DNA of 64,000 bases. Source: Burkholderia territorii (GTDB taxonomy: Bacteria > Pseudomonadota > Gammaproteobacteria > Burkholderiales > Burkholderiaceae). A program made the position numbers and the translations under genes. Every line of letters starts with the position of its first letter. The first letter of the stretch is position 1. The stretch is from contig NZ_CADFEJ010000004.1 of NCBI RefSeq assembly GCF_902833055.1, positions 1-64,000 of the forward strand, read 5' to 3'. Positions 1 through 8,576 of the stretch are shown here, piece by piece. The notes beneath the pieces were generated by a model. It was not told where the DNA came from. It made no database searches and was given only the letters and a program-made list of their open reading frames with translations.

Positions 1-915
1 ACGCTGAAGACGGCACAGGCGTCGTACGACCTGACGAAGCTGCAGTTCGACAACGGCACGGGCTCCGAGCTCGAGCTGCGTCAGGCGCAGACGGTCGTCG
101 AGACGGCGCTCGCGAACCAGCAGGCGCAGGCGCGTGCGCGTGCGCAGGCACTGAACGCGCTGGTGCTGCTGATCGGCGAGCCGCTGCCGGACGACCTGCC
201 GCCCGGCATGCCGCTCGATGCGCAGAACCTGTTGACGGACGTGCCGGCCGGTCTGCCGTCGGACCTGCTGACGCGTCGTCCGGACGTGATGCAGGCCGAG
301 CAGACGCTGCTGGCCGCGAACGCGAACATCGGCGCGGCACGCGCGGCGTTCTTCCCGCGTATCTCGCTGACGGGCGCATTCGGCACCGGCAGCCCGACGC
401 TCGGCGGCCTGTTCAAGGCCGGCACGGCGGCATGGTCGTTCGCGCCGCAGATCACGATGCCGATCTTCGAAGGCGGGCAGAACATCGCGAACCTGAATCT
501 CGCGAACGTGCAGAAGCGCATCGAGATCGCCAACTACGAGAAGGCGATCCAGACGGCGTTCCGCGAAGTGTCGGACGGGCTGGCTGCACGCGGCACGTAC
601 GACCAGCAGATCGCGGCGCTCGAGCGCAACGAGCACGCGCAGCAGCGTCGCTTCGACCTGTCGGACCTGCGTTACAAGAACGGCGTCGACAGCTACCTGT
701 CGGTGCTGACCGCGCAAACCGATCTGTACTCGGCGCAGCAGTCGCTGATCAGCGCACGCCTGGCGCGCTGGACGAACCTGGTCACGCTGTACCGCGCACT
801 CGGCGGCGGCTGGATCCAGCGTGCCGGCGAGACGCCGCGCGCGCCGGACGAAACGGCCGACTACGACAAGGCGGCCGCGCCGGCACCGGCGTCGGCAGCA
901 GCGACGAACGGGTAA
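1..915 (+). CDS. RND efflux outer-membrane channel, NodT/OprM family (3' part)
   Basis: The reading frame is open from the first base of the window, so the gene starts upstream; 304 codons and the TAA stop are visible. The product is the C-terminal part of a TolC/OprM-like outer-membrane channel lipoprotein that pairs with an RND pump and a periplasmic adaptor for drug efflux. Visible are the long Ala/Gln-rich periplasmic helix (LRQAQTVVE near the start), the family segment LPSDLLTRRPDV, and the barrel-turn segment AFFPRISLTGAFGTGS. The tail after about codon 275 is Ala/Pro-rich and low complexity. In Burkholderia this position fits the OprB partner of a BpeAB-OprB (AmrAB-OprA type) pump, but the pump genes are outside the window, so that identity is inferred. 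A strong terminator follows. Confidence 0.9.
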   Translation, partial: TLKTAQASYDLTKLQFDNGTGSELELRQAQTVVETALANQQAQARARAQALNALVLLIGEPLPDDLPPGMPLDAQNLLTDVPAGLPSDLLTRRPDVMQAEQTLLAANANIGAARAAFFPRISLTGAFGTGSPTLGGLFKAGTAAWSFAPQITMPIFEGGQNIANLNLANVQKRIEIANYEKAIQTAFREVSDGLAARGTYDQQIAALERNEHAQQRRFDLSDLRYKNGVDSYLSVLTAQTDLYSAQQSLISARLARWTNLVTLYRALGGGWIQRAGETPRAPDETADYDKAAAPAPASAAATNG

Positions 916-981
916 GCACGAAGATGGGCAGGCGCGGGCGACCGCGCCGGTCCGTCGAGGTCGCGGTACCCGCGATACGAC

Positions 982-1014
982 AACGCCACGGACGAAAGTC
1001 CGTGGCGTTTTTTT
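982..1014 (+). terminator. Rho-independent terminator after the efflux channel gene
   Basis: A perfect 12-bp stem (AACGCCACGGAC / GTCCGTGGCGTT) with a GAAA tetraloop is followed by a run of T. It lies 66 bp after the stop of the plus-strand efflux gene. Confidence 0.9.
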
Positions 1015-1094
1015 GCGCCGGTTCGATTGGCAGCGCCCCGCGGATCGTCATCACCGGCGTCGGCGCGATCGTCGCCCGATCGCTTGCCACGAAG

Positions 1095-1124
1095 CAAAAC
1101 GCCACGGCAAGCCGTGGCGTCTTT
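1095..1124 (-). terminator. Rho-independent terminator after the purine permease gene
   Basis: Read on the minus strand, a perfect 10-bp inverted repeat (ACGCCACGGC / GCCGTGGCGT) is followed by TTTT. It ends the minus-strand permease transcript. It shares the ACGCCACGG core with the terminator at 982-1014, so the two convergent genes are insulated by a pair of related hairpins. Confidence 0.8.
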
Positions 1125-1177
1125 CCTTTACCTGCGACCTTGTTGCGCCGCACGCCGGCGCATCCGGCGCGGATCGG

Positions 1178-2554
1178 TCAATGATGCACGTCGGCCGGGC
1201 GTCCGTCGAAGTCGTGCCCCGCGCGGCGGATTTCGCAACGCGCGTCCTTCTCGCCCTTCACGCCGTTGAACACGATGTTCAGGATCACCGCGGTGGCCGA
1301 CGCGAGCAGGATGCCGCTGTGCAGGATCGGGGCGAGCGCGGGCGGCAGCTTCGAGAAGAAGTGCGGCGACACGACCGGCACGAGGCCCATCCCGACGCTG
1401 ACGGCGACGATGAACAGGTTGTGCGAGTTGTTCACGAAGTCGACCTTCGACAGCACCTTGATGCCGTTTGCGGCCACCATCCCGAACATCACGATGCCCG
1501 CGCCGCCGAGCACGAACGGCGGCACCGATGCGACGACTTGCGCCATCTTCGGGAACAGGCCGAGCAGCACGAGGATCACGCCGCCCGTCGCGCAGACGAA
1601 CCGGCTCTTCACGCCCGTCACGCCGATCAGGCCGACGTTCTGCGAGAACGACGTATGCGGGAACGAGTTGAAGATGCCGCCGATCAGCGTGCCGAGGCCG
1701 TCGACGCGCAGGCCGCGCACGAGGCGCTCCTGGTTGACGGGGCGATCGACCATGTCGCCGACCGCGAGGAACATGCCGGTCGATTCGATGAACGTGACGA
1801 ACATCACGGTGACCATCGTCGCGATCGACAGCGGGTCGAAGTGCGGCAGGCCGAAGTGGAACGGCATCACGAAGCCGACCCACGGTGCGTGCGCGACGCC
1901 GTCGGTATTGACGCGGCCGATCGCGAACGCGATCACGAAGCCGGCGACGATGCCGAGCAGCACCGAGATGTTCGCGATGAAGCCGCGCCCGTACTTGTTG
2001 ATCAGCAGGATCAGCGTGAGCACGAGCAGCGACAGGCCGAGATAGACGGGGCTGCCGTATTCCGGATTGCCGACGCCGCCCGCTGCCCAGTTGATCCCGA
2101 CTTCCATCAGCGACAGCCCGATCACCGCGATCACGGTGCCGACGACGACCGGCGGGAAGAACCGCAACAGCTTGCCGATCATCGGCGCGAGCACGATGCC
2201 GATGATGCCGGCCGCGATGGTCGAGCCGAAGATGTCGAGAATGCCGAGGCCGGGGTTGGTGCCGATCGCGATCATCGGGCCGACGGCCGCGAACGTGCAG
2301 CCCATGATCACGGGCAGGCGGATGCCGAAGATCCACAGGCCGAGCGTCTGGATCAGCGTGGCGATGCCGCACGAAAACAGATCGGCGCTGATCAGGAACG
2401 CGATCTGGTCTTTCGGCAGCTTCAGCGCGCCGCCGACGATAAGCGGCACGGCGACGGCGCCGGCGTACATGACGAGGACGTGCTGCAGACCAAGCGTTAC
2501 AAGCTTGCCGGTCGGCAGCACCTCATCGCACGGATGGACCGTGTTCGATTGCAT
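1178..2554 (-). CDS. NCS2 family uracil/xanthine/urate:cation symporter
   Basis: A 458-residue inner-membrane transporter that imports a nucleobase (xanthine, urate or uracil) by ion symport. The NCS2 QH pair is at residues 24-25 (LGLQHVLVMYAG), and the family signature Q-N-x-G-x4-T-G is present as QNVGLIGVTG around residue 307. The final Gly of the motif is typical of the xanthine/urate branch rather than the uracil branch. Alternating hydrophobic segments fit about 14 membrane passes. The start at MQSNTVHPCDE was chosen because GGAG lies about 8 bases upstream; a longer frame to 2620 has no ribosome site. No purine-catabolism genes adjoin, so the substrate is uncertain. Confidence 0.9.
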   Translation of the reverse strand: MQSNTVHPCDEVLPTGKLVTLGLQHVLVMYAGAVAVPLIVGGALKLPKDQIAFLISADLFSCGIATLIQTLGLWIFGIRLPVIMGCTFAAVGPMIAIGTNPGLGILDIFGSTIAAGIIGIVLAPMIGKLLRFFPPVVVGTVIAVIGLSLMEVGINWAAGGVGNPEYGSPVYLGLSLLVLTLILLINKYGRGFIANISVLLGIVAGFVIAFAIGRVNTDGVAHAPWVGFVMPFHFGLPHFDPLSIATMVTVMFVTFIESTGMFLAVGDMVDRPVNQERLVRGLRVDGLGTLIGGIFNSFPHTSFSQNVGLIGVTGVKSRFVCATGGVILVLLGLFPKMAQVVASVPPFVLGGAGIVMFGMVAANGIKVLSKVDFVNNSHNLFIVAVSVGMGLVPVVSPHFFSKLPPALAPILHSGILLASATAVILNIVFNGVKGEKDARCEIRRAGHDFDGRPADVHH

Positions 2555-3001
2555 CTGTCTCACTCCATGATCTTGTTTTCGAGGTGATACGAAGTTATGC
2601 GGAATGCAAACTCGCAACAAGAGCGCTGGGTTCTATTCCGTTCTTTGCTGGTTCGATATGCCATTTCGGCATGAAGCAGGGTGTCGGTCATCGGGAAACG
2701 CCGCTGGAGTGAGGTTTCCCGGTTTTATAGCCCTTCAAAATAGTGCGGGCCCCCATGTCAAATATCGGCGGCTTTATGGTGTGTATCGCGCACTCGGCAT
2801 AGTGGCAAAAACGACCGAAGGAAAATCGCGCCGGGTTAACCCGCTGGCGGCCGTTTTGGCGCGCAGCGTGCGGCCAGGGGGCACCGGTTGCGCGCTGCCG
2901 TGTTTTCGTGCCGCCGCGGCGTGAAAGCGCCGCGCAAATCGGGCCGCATCTCGCGATCCCGCTATCATCGATATCCGTTCACTCGAATACGCCAAACCGT
3001 C
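2555..3001. other. Intergenic region between divergent permease and kinase genes
   Basis: About 450 bases with locally lower GC (2580-2800) and no convincing gene on either strand. It must hold the promoters of both divergent genes. TATCAT (2963-2968) is a possible -10 for the kinase gene. I found no clear operator or riboswitch-like structure. Confidence 0.4.
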
Positions 3002-4438
3002 ATGCGCCTGCTCGGAATCGACCTCGGTACCGGCTCCGTCAAACTCGTCACGCTCGATGCCGATGGCGTCGAACGCTCGGTTGCGAGCGAACCTTATGCA
3101 TTGTCGTCGCCGCAGCCCGGCTGGGCGGAAATCGCCCCCGACGTGTGGTGGCAGGCGCTCGTGCGTGCCGCGGCGCGGCTGCCGGCCGGCGAGCGCGCGC
3201 AGGTCGCGGCGATCGGCTTCTCCGGCCAGATGCATGGCGTCGTGCTGATCGACGCGGCCGGGCAGCCGGTGCGGCCCGCGCTGTTGTGGCCCGACACGCG
3301 CGCGGTGCGTGAAGCGGACGCGGCCGACTGGCCGATGGCGCCGAATCCGGTCGCGCCCGGCATGGCGGGCCCGCTGTTGCGCTGGCTGGCCGCACACGAG
3401 CCGCAGGCGTTGGCGGATGCACGCTGGGCCGTGCAGCCGAAGGACTGGCTGCGCGTCGCGCTGGGCGGCGAGGTCGCGGCCGATCCGAGCGACGCCTGCG
3501 CGACGGCGCTCGCGACGCCGGACGGTGCGTGGGATACGGCGCTGATCGCTGCGCTGGGCTTGCCCGTCGATCGGTTCGCTCCGGTGCGGGCGTCGGGCGC
3601 GCGCTGCGGCGTGCTCGATGCGAAGGCGGCGGCGGCACTCGGGTTGCCGGCCGGCGTGCCGCTCGCGACGGGGGCGGCCGATACCGCGTGCGCGGCGCTC
3701 GGCAGCGGGCTCGTCGCGGCCGGCGATGCGCTGTTGACCACCGGCAGCGGCGGCCAGATCGTCGTTCTCGCGGACGTATTGCCGCCCGCACGGCACGGGC
3801 TGCATCGTTACCGCACGGCGGCGGGCGGCGGCTATTACACGATGGCCGCGATGCAGAACGTCGGCCTCGCACTCGAAGCCGTGCGCGGCTGGCTCGGCTA
3901 TCCGGGGTGGCCGGATGCGTACGACGATGCGTTCGCGCGGCCGGCGTCGGAGCGGCTCTGCTTCCTGCCGTACCTGACGGGCGAGCGTTCGCCGTGGATG
4001 AATCCGGACGCACGCGGAGGGTGGCTCGGTCTCGGGCTCGGCGACACGCGCGGCGCGATGATGCGCGCCGCGTTCGAGGGCGTCGCATTCGCGTTGCGCG
4101 CGGGGCTCGACGCGATCCGCGATGCGAACCGGGCCGATCCGGTGACGACGCTGCGCCTCGCCGGTGGCGGCTCGGTGGATCCGCGCTGGCGCCAGTTGCT
4201 CGCGGATGCGCTCGGCGCGTCGCTCGACGCGGTCGATTGCCCGAACGCCGCGACGCGCGGCGCCGCGTTGCTCGCGGGCGTCGCGATCGGACACTGGCGC
4301 GAAGATGCGCTGCGCACGCTGGCGCCAGCCGCGTCGCCGGTGGCCGCGCCGCACGACGACGGCGCGTTGGACGCACGCCATGCGCGTTTCGTCGATCTGT
4401 ATGCGCGAACGGATGCGTGGTTCACGGCCGGCGTTTAA
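3002..4438 (+). CDS. FGGY carbohydrate kinase, xylulokinase-like
   Basis: A 478-residue cytoplasmic sugar kinase of the FGGY/xylulokinase family that uses ATP to phosphorylate a ketose or polyol. The N-terminal phosphate-binding segment LLGIDLGTGSVK is at residues 3-14. GFSGQMHGVVLID and ALLWPDTRA match the xylulokinase substrate-binding blocks, and LPYLTGERSPWMNPDARG matches the C-terminal FGGY signature region. The start ATG follows a spacer with no obvious Shine-Dalgarno sequence. It stands alone, unlike the xylulokinase at 18.9 kb which sits in a polyol operon, and the two are diverged paralogues. D-xylulose is the best guess for the substrate but another ketose is possible. Confidence 0.82.
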   Translation: MRLLGIDLGTGSVKLVTLDADGVERSVASEPYALSSPQPGWAEIAPDVWWQALVRAAARLPAGERAQVAAIGFSGQMHGVVLIDAAGQPVRPALLWPDTRAVREADAADWPMAPNPVAPGMAGPLLRWLAAHEPQALADARWAVQPKDWLRVALGGEVAADPSDACATALATPDGAWDTALIAALGLPVDRFAPVRASGARCGVLDAKAAAALGLPAGVPLATGAADTACAALGSGLVAAGDALLTTGSGGQIVVLADVLPPARHGLHRYRTAAGGGYYTMAAMQNVGLALEAVRGWLGYPGWPDAYDDAFARPASERLCFLPYLTGERSPWMNPDARGGWLGLGLGDTRGAMMRAAFEGVAFALRAGLDAIRDANRADPVTTLRLAGGGSVDPRWRQLLADALGASLDAVDCPNAATRGAALLAGVAIGHWREDALRTLAPAASPVAAPHDDGALDARHARFVDLYARTDAWFTAGV

Positions 4439-4634
4439 ACTCGGGCACTTGTCCGGTCGCGACAGCGGTGACGCATCGCGGCAAGCCGGCGGCTGTTTCC
4501 CGCACGCGACGGGCGGCGGGATGGTGAATCATGACGGGCACGCTTCGGTATCGCCGTGCCGTATCGCGCGGGGTCGGCCCGACCCGCACGCGCGGCTGCT
4601 TGCGACGCTCCACGGTGACGCCGACCGATGAACA

Positions 4635-4654
4635 CGGGCGAATCGATTCGCCCG
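4635..4654. promoter_or_regulatory. Perfect 20-bp palindrome upstream of S-formylglutathione hydrolase
   Basis: CGGGCGAATCGATTCGCCCG is an uninterrupted dyad that ends 29 bases before the ATG of the esterase gene. There is no loop and no T-run, so it is not a terminator; the shape suits a dimeric repressor site. The protein that binds it is unknown. Confidence 0.5.
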
Positions 4655-4683
4655 ATCGTGCTGTATCGAACGGAAGGGAACCC

Positions 4684-5532
4684 ATGCTCGAACTCGTTTC
4701 TTCGCATGCTTGCCACGGTGGCGAGCAACGCTTCTATCGCCACGATTCGAAGGCGATCGGCCTGTCGATGAAGTTCTCGGTGTACCTGCCGCCGCAGGCC
4801 GCGCATGGCCGCGTGCCGGCGCTGTTCTATCTCGCGGGGCTCACGTGCACCGAGGAGACGTTCGCGATCAAGGGCGGCGCGCAGCAATACGCGGCGCAGC
4901 ACGGCCTCGCGCTCGTGATGCCCGATACGAGCCCGCGCGGCGCGGGCGTGCCGGGTGAGACCGATGCGTGGGATTTCGGCGTCGGCGCGGGTTTCTACGT
5001 CGACGCGACGCAAGCGCCGTGGTCCGCGCATTACCGGATGGAGTCGTACGTGACGGGCGAGCTGCGCGAGCTCGTCGCGGCCGAACTGCCGATCGACGGT
5101 GCGCGGCTCGGGATCTTCGGCCACTCGATGGGCGGGCACGGCGCGCTGACGCTCGCGCTGCGCCACGCCGACCTGTACCGGTCAGTGTCGGCGTTCGCGC
5201 CGATTGCCGCGCCGACGCGTTGCCCGTGGGGCGAGAAGGCGTTCTCGGGCTACCTCGGCGACGATCGCGAAGCGTGGAAGCAGCATGACGCGAGCGAACT
5301 CGTCGCGCGCGCGGGTGCGCCGAAGTTCGCGGACGGCATCCTCGTCGACCAGGGCCTCGCCGACCAGTTTCTTGCGAACCAGCTGAACCCGGACGTGTTC
5401 GAAGCCGCGTGCGCGAAGGCCGGTCAGCCGCTGACGCTGCGCCGCCATGCGGGTTACGACCACGGGTACTACTTTATCTCGACGTTCATCGCCGATCACA
5501 TCGCGCATCATGCGCGTGTGTTGTCGCGTTAG
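4684..5532 (+). CDS. fghA: S-formylglutathione hydrolase
   Basis: A 282-residue cytoplasmic serine esterase that hydrolyses S-formylglutathione to formate and glutathione, the last step of glutathione-dependent formaldehyde detoxification. The nucleophile elbow GHSMGGHGAL is intact, as are the esterase-D family blocks FYLAGLTCTEETF, MPDTSPRG and YDHGYYFISTF; the His in the last is the likely catalytic His. The start was chosen at MLELVSSHAC, preceded by GGAAGGGAA; the open frame extends upstream without family homology. The usual partner, glutathione-dependent formaldehyde dehydrogenase, is not adjacent. A perfect palindrome just upstream suggests specific control. Confidence 0.93.
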   Translation: MLELVSSHACHGGEQRFYRHDSKAIGLSMKFSVYLPPQAAHGRVPALFYLAGLTCTEETFAIKGGAQQYAAQHGLALVMPDTSPRGAGVPGETDAWDFGVGAGFYVDATQAPWSAHYRMESYVTGELRELVAAELPIDGARLGIFGHSMGGHGALTLALRHADLYRSVSAFAPIAAPTRCPWGEKAFSGYLGDDREAWKQHDASELVARAGAPKFADGILVDQGLADQFLANQLNPDVFEAACAKAGQPLTLRRHAGYDHGYYFISTFIADHIAHHARVLSR

Positions 5533-5560
5533 TGCGGCAAACCGGCCGCGCCATCCTGCG

Positions 5561-5839
5561 TCAGCGGGTGGCGTAGCGCTTCAGGTTTCGCAGCATGCGC
5601 AACGCGAGCGATGTCGCCGGCATCACGATTGCAAGCGCCATCAGCCAGTGCACGACGATGACGAGATCATCGCCGGCCTCGCCGTCCCAGAAGCCGGGAA
5701 CGTGCGTGAAGAGCCAAGCCCACGCGCGCTCGGGAATCGGGAGTGCGAATGATTCGTGAGTAAGGCACCGCCTCGCGAGCGACACGGATGCCACGAGTAC
5801 CCATGCGATCACTGCGGCTCGGTACGCGACTCGCTTCAT
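5561..5839 (-). CDS. Small membrane protein downstream of znuB, unknown function
   Basis: A 92-residue protein I do not recognise. It has a basic start (MKRVAYR), a hydrophobic segment at about residues 8-22 (AAVIAWVLVASVSLA) and a second near residues 60-80 (LVIVVHWLMALAIVMPATSLAL), then a basic tail. This fits a two-pass inner-membrane protein with both ends inside. It lies on the same strand as zur-znuACB and begins 91 bases after the znuB stop with no terminator seen between, so it may be the last gene of the zinc operon. The ribosome site is weak. It could instead be independently expressed; composition alone does not prove it is translated. Confidence 0.6.
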   Translation of the reverse strand: MKRVAYRAAVIAWVLVASVSLARRCLTHESFALPIPERAWAWLFTHVPGFWDGEAGDDLVIVVHWLMALAIVMPATSLALRMLRNLKRYATR

Positions 5840-5930
5840 TTGACTGCAATCGTGCCGTATGCGTGCATGGAGGGGCCGGGGATCGGAACCGGCTTCTGCG
5901 CGATCAGCAAGTCGCTCGACCGACCGACGA

Positions 5931-6716
5931 TCACGTGCGTCGCCGCAACAGGCTCATGCCATACACGAACGCCGACAGCGCGGTAATCCAGAAGCTCGTC
6001 GGCCAGTCGGTGTGATACGCGAGCGCGATGCCGGCCCACGCTTCGAACAGCGCGAACAGCGCGGCGAGCAGCACGCCGGTCGACAGCCGCGTCGACACGT
6101 TCTGCGCGGCCGCGGCCGGCCCGACCAGCAGCGTGAACACGAGCAGCACGCCGACGATCTGCGTCGCCGCGGCCACCGCCAGCGCGCACACCGCGAGGAA
6201 CAGCGTCGACACGGTGCGCAGCGACACGCCCTTGGCTTCGGCCAGTTCGGGCTGCAGCGACGCGAACAGCAGCGGACGCGCGATCAGCGCGAGCGCGACG
6301 AGGCTCACCGCGCCGATGCCGGCCAGCACCGCGAGCGTGTCGTGGCTGACCGCGAGTACGTTGCCGAACAGCAGTGCGGTGACCTGCGTCGCGAACGACG
6401 TGAAGAAGTGCAGGAACAGCAGGCCGAACCCGAGCGCGCCCGACAGGATCACGCCGATCGCGACGTCACGGCCCGCGAGCCGCTCGCCGAGCGCGCCCAT
6501 GCCGATGCCTGCCGCCAGCGTGAAACCGACCATCCCCCAGATCGGCGACATGCCGAGCAGCACCGCGCCCGTCGCGCCGGTGAAGCCGACGTGCGACAGC
6601 GCGTGGCCGGCGAAGGTTTGTCCGCGCAGCACCAGGAAGTAGCCGACGATGCCCGCGAGCACCGCGACGATCCCTGACGCGGCGAACGCGTTGATCATGA
6701 AGTCGTATTCAAACAT
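5931..6716 (-). CDS. znuB: Zinc ABC transporter, inner-membrane permease
   Basis: A 261-residue ABC-3 family permease that forms the membrane channel for zinc import with ZnuA and ZnuC. Conserved family blocks include YFLVLRGQTFAGHALSHVGFTGA near the N-terminus and repeated hydrophobic segments giving about eight membrane passes. The start at MFEYDFMINAF was chosen because its ATG overlaps the znuC stop by 8 bases (ATGTTTGA), a standard coupling; a longer frame reaches 6773 inside znuC. It is part of the minus-strand zur-znuACB unit, so zinc limitation sensed by Zur is the expected control. Confidence 0.93.
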   Translation of the reverse strand: MFEYDFMINAFAASGIVAVLAGIVGYFLVLRGQTFAGHALSHVGFTGATGAVLLGMSPIWGMVGFTLAAGIGMGALGERLAGRDVAIGVILSGALGFGLLFLHFFTSFATQVTALLFGNVLAVSHDTLAVLAGIGAVSLVALALIARPLLFASLQPELAEAKGVSLRTVSTLFLAVCALAVAAATQIVGVLLVFTLLVGPAAAAQNVSTRLSTGVLLAALFALFEAWAGIALAYHTDWPTSFWITALSAFVYGMSLLRRRT

Positions 6717-7599
6717 CGTGCGAATGCCCGGAATGAGCGTGTCCGTGGTGGTGATGGCCGTGGCCGCCGCCACCGCCGTGCGCGTGGCCGTCGTCGTCCT
6801 CGTGTTCGTGATCGTGCTTTTCGATTTCGACGTCGCCCGACATCACGAAGATCTTGCCGTTCACGCGCATCACGTCGATCGGCGAGCCGTAGAGCCGCGA
6901 CAGCACGGGCTTGGTGATCACCTCGTCGACGGTGCCGAGCGCCGCGACGCCGTTGCCGAGATACAGCACGCGATCGAGCGCGTTCAGCAGCGGATTCAGT
7001 TCGTGCGCGGAAAACAGCACGGTGATGCCGAGCTCGCGCTGCACGTTGCGCACGAGTTCGACGACGCCGCGCTGGTGGTTCGGGTCGAGGCTGATCAGCG
7101 GCTCGTCGAGCAGCAGCAGCTTCGGGCTGCCGAGCAGGCACTGCGCGAGCAGCAGTCGCTGCCGCTCGCCGCCCGACAGCTCCGACAACGGCCGGCGCGC
7201 GAGCGTCGCGCCGCCGACGAGATCGAGCACGCGATCGACGTCGCGCCGCGTCGCGGCGTTCGTGTGCGGCAGCCCCCAGCGATGGCCGTCGGCGGCCATC
7301 GCGACGAAGTCGTAACCGCGCATCCGGCGATTCGCGAGCCCGCTCCTGATTTGCGGCATGTAGCCGATCGACGCGTTGCCGCGCACGACCGGCATGCCGC
7401 CGACCGACAGCGTGCCGCCCGTGACGGGCACGAGGCCGAGCACCGCGCGCATCAGCGTCGTCTTGCCGGCGCCGTTCGGCCCGAGCACGCCGACGAATTC
7501 GCCCGGTTCGATCGAGAAACTCACGTCGCGCAGGATCGTGCGTCCGCCCAGTTCGAGCGTGACGCCATCGAGTGCGAGTGCGTGGGGAGTGGCGGTCAT
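6709..7599 (-). CDS. znuC: Zinc ABC transporter ATPase with His-rich C-terminal tail
   Basis: A 296-residue ATPase of the zinc importer. Walker A GPNGAGKTT starts at residue 40, the ABC signature LSGGERQ is at 141-147, and Walker B LLLLDE at 161-166. After the ATPase core the last 35-40 residues are rich in His, Asp and Gly, with about 14 histidines including HGHHHHGHAH. ZnuC proteins can have such tails; here it is striking because the binding protein ZnuA next door lacks the usual His-rich loop. The tail may buffer or sense zinc in the cytoplasm (inference). It is coupled to znuB by an 8-base overlap and preceded by znuA after only 13 bases. Confidence 0.95.
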   Translation of the reverse strand: MTATPHALALDGVTLELGGRTILRDVSFSIEPGEFVGVLGPNGAGKTTLMRAVLGLVPVTGGTLSVGGMPVVRGNASIGYMPQIRSGLANRRMRGYDFVAMAADGHRWGLPHTNAATRRDVDRVLDLVGGATLARRPLSELSGGERQRLLLAQCLLGSPKLLLLDEPLISLDPNHQRGVVELVRNVQRELGITVLFSAHELNPLLNALDRVLYLGNGVAALGTVDEVITKPVLSRLYGSPIDVMRVNGKIFVMSGDVEIEKHDHEHEDDDGHAHGGGGGHGHHHHGHAHSGHSHDV

Positions 7600-7612
7600 G
7601 TCGTTGCGCGGG

Positions 7613-8527
7613 TCATTTCTTGCTGGCGGAAAGCGCGGTCGCGAGCGCGTCGAGCTGGCCGGCCATCCATTGCTGGAAGGTCTTGCCGGCCGGCTGCGTC
7701 TCGGTGACGCTCACGCTCGGCACGCCGCCTTCACGCGCGATCTTCAGCAGGCGCTTGGTCATCGGCGCTTCGGCCTGGCTGTTGTAGATCAGCACGCGCA
7801 CCTGCTTCTTGCGCAGGTCGTTCTCGAACGCGGCGACGTCCTGCGCGCTGGCTTCGGTGTCGTTCATCGTCGCGAGCTGGAAGCGCTGATTGCGCATGTC
7901 GAGGCCGATCGCGTCGGACATGTAGCCGAACACCGGCTCGGTGGCCGTCACCGGCACGCCCTTGTATTGCGCGCGCAACGCGGCGACCTTGTCGTCGATG
8001 GGCTTCAGCGACGCGACGAACTTCTGCAGATTCGCATCGTAGTCGGCCTTGTTCGCCGGGTCGGCGCGGCCGAGCTCGGCCGCGATCGCGCGCGCGGCGG
8101 CCGGCATGGTGGCCGGGTCGTACCACAGGTGCGGGTTGTCGCCGGCCTTCTTGCCGACGAGATCCGCGACGACGATCGTCGCGCGCTTCGCCTGCTTCGA
8201 TGCGCCGAGCAGCTTGACCATCCACGGATCGTAGTCCGCGCCGTTGTAGATCACGACCTGCGCGTGCTGCAGCGCGCGCGCCGTCTTCGGGCTCGCCTCG
8301 AACAGGTGCGGATCCTGGTCGGGATTGCTGAGGATGCTGGTCACCGCGACATGGCGGCCGCCGATCTGCGACACGACGTCGCCATAGAAATTCTCCGCGG
8401 CGACGACGTTGACGGTCGCCGCCTGTGCGAACGCAGGGGCGGCGATCGACAGCGCGGCGAGCGCGGTGGTGAACAGACGGGCAAGCGGCAGGGCGCGCCG
8501 CGGCGCGCGCTTCAGGAACATGGACAT
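7613..8527 (-). CDS. znuA: Zinc ABC transporter periplasmic binding protein
   Basis: A 304-residue cluster A-I metal-binding protein that captures zinc in the periplasm for ZnuBC. It has a signal peptide ending near APAFAQA. The family metal-ligand context is visible as DPHLFEAS and DNPHLWYDP (His ligands), with a C-terminal acidic/His region around YNSQAEAPMT. The acidic His-rich loop found in many ZnuA proteins is absent, so a manganese-type specificity cannot be excluded from sequence alone, but linkage to zur argues for zinc. The start at MSMFLKRA is supported by GAGGAG four bases upstream; a further in-frame ATG lies upstream without a site. Confidence 0.93.
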   Translation of the reverse strand: MSMFLKRAPRRALPLARLFTTALAALSIAAPAFAQAATVNVVAAENFYGDVVSQIGGRHVAVTSILSNPDQDPHLFEASPKTARALQHAQVVIYNGADYDPWMVKLLGASKQAKRATIVVADLVGKKAGDNPHLWYDPATMPAAARAIAAELGRADPANKADYDANLQKFVASLKPIDDKVAALRAQYKGVPVTATEPVFGYMSDAIGLDMRNQRFQLATMNDTEASAQDVAAFENDLRKKQVRVLIYNSQAEAPMTKRLLKIAREGGVPSVSVTETQPAGKTFQQWMAGQLDALATALSASKK

Positions 8528-8576
8528 GAAACTCCTCATTGGAAGGGGCGGCGCCATGCGCCGCGCGGGTGCGGTA

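Noticed and set aside
6709..6830. Short GTG/GTC-rich repeats as a DNA repeat element
   Set aside because: They are explained by the His/Asp/Gly-rich tail of ZnuC.
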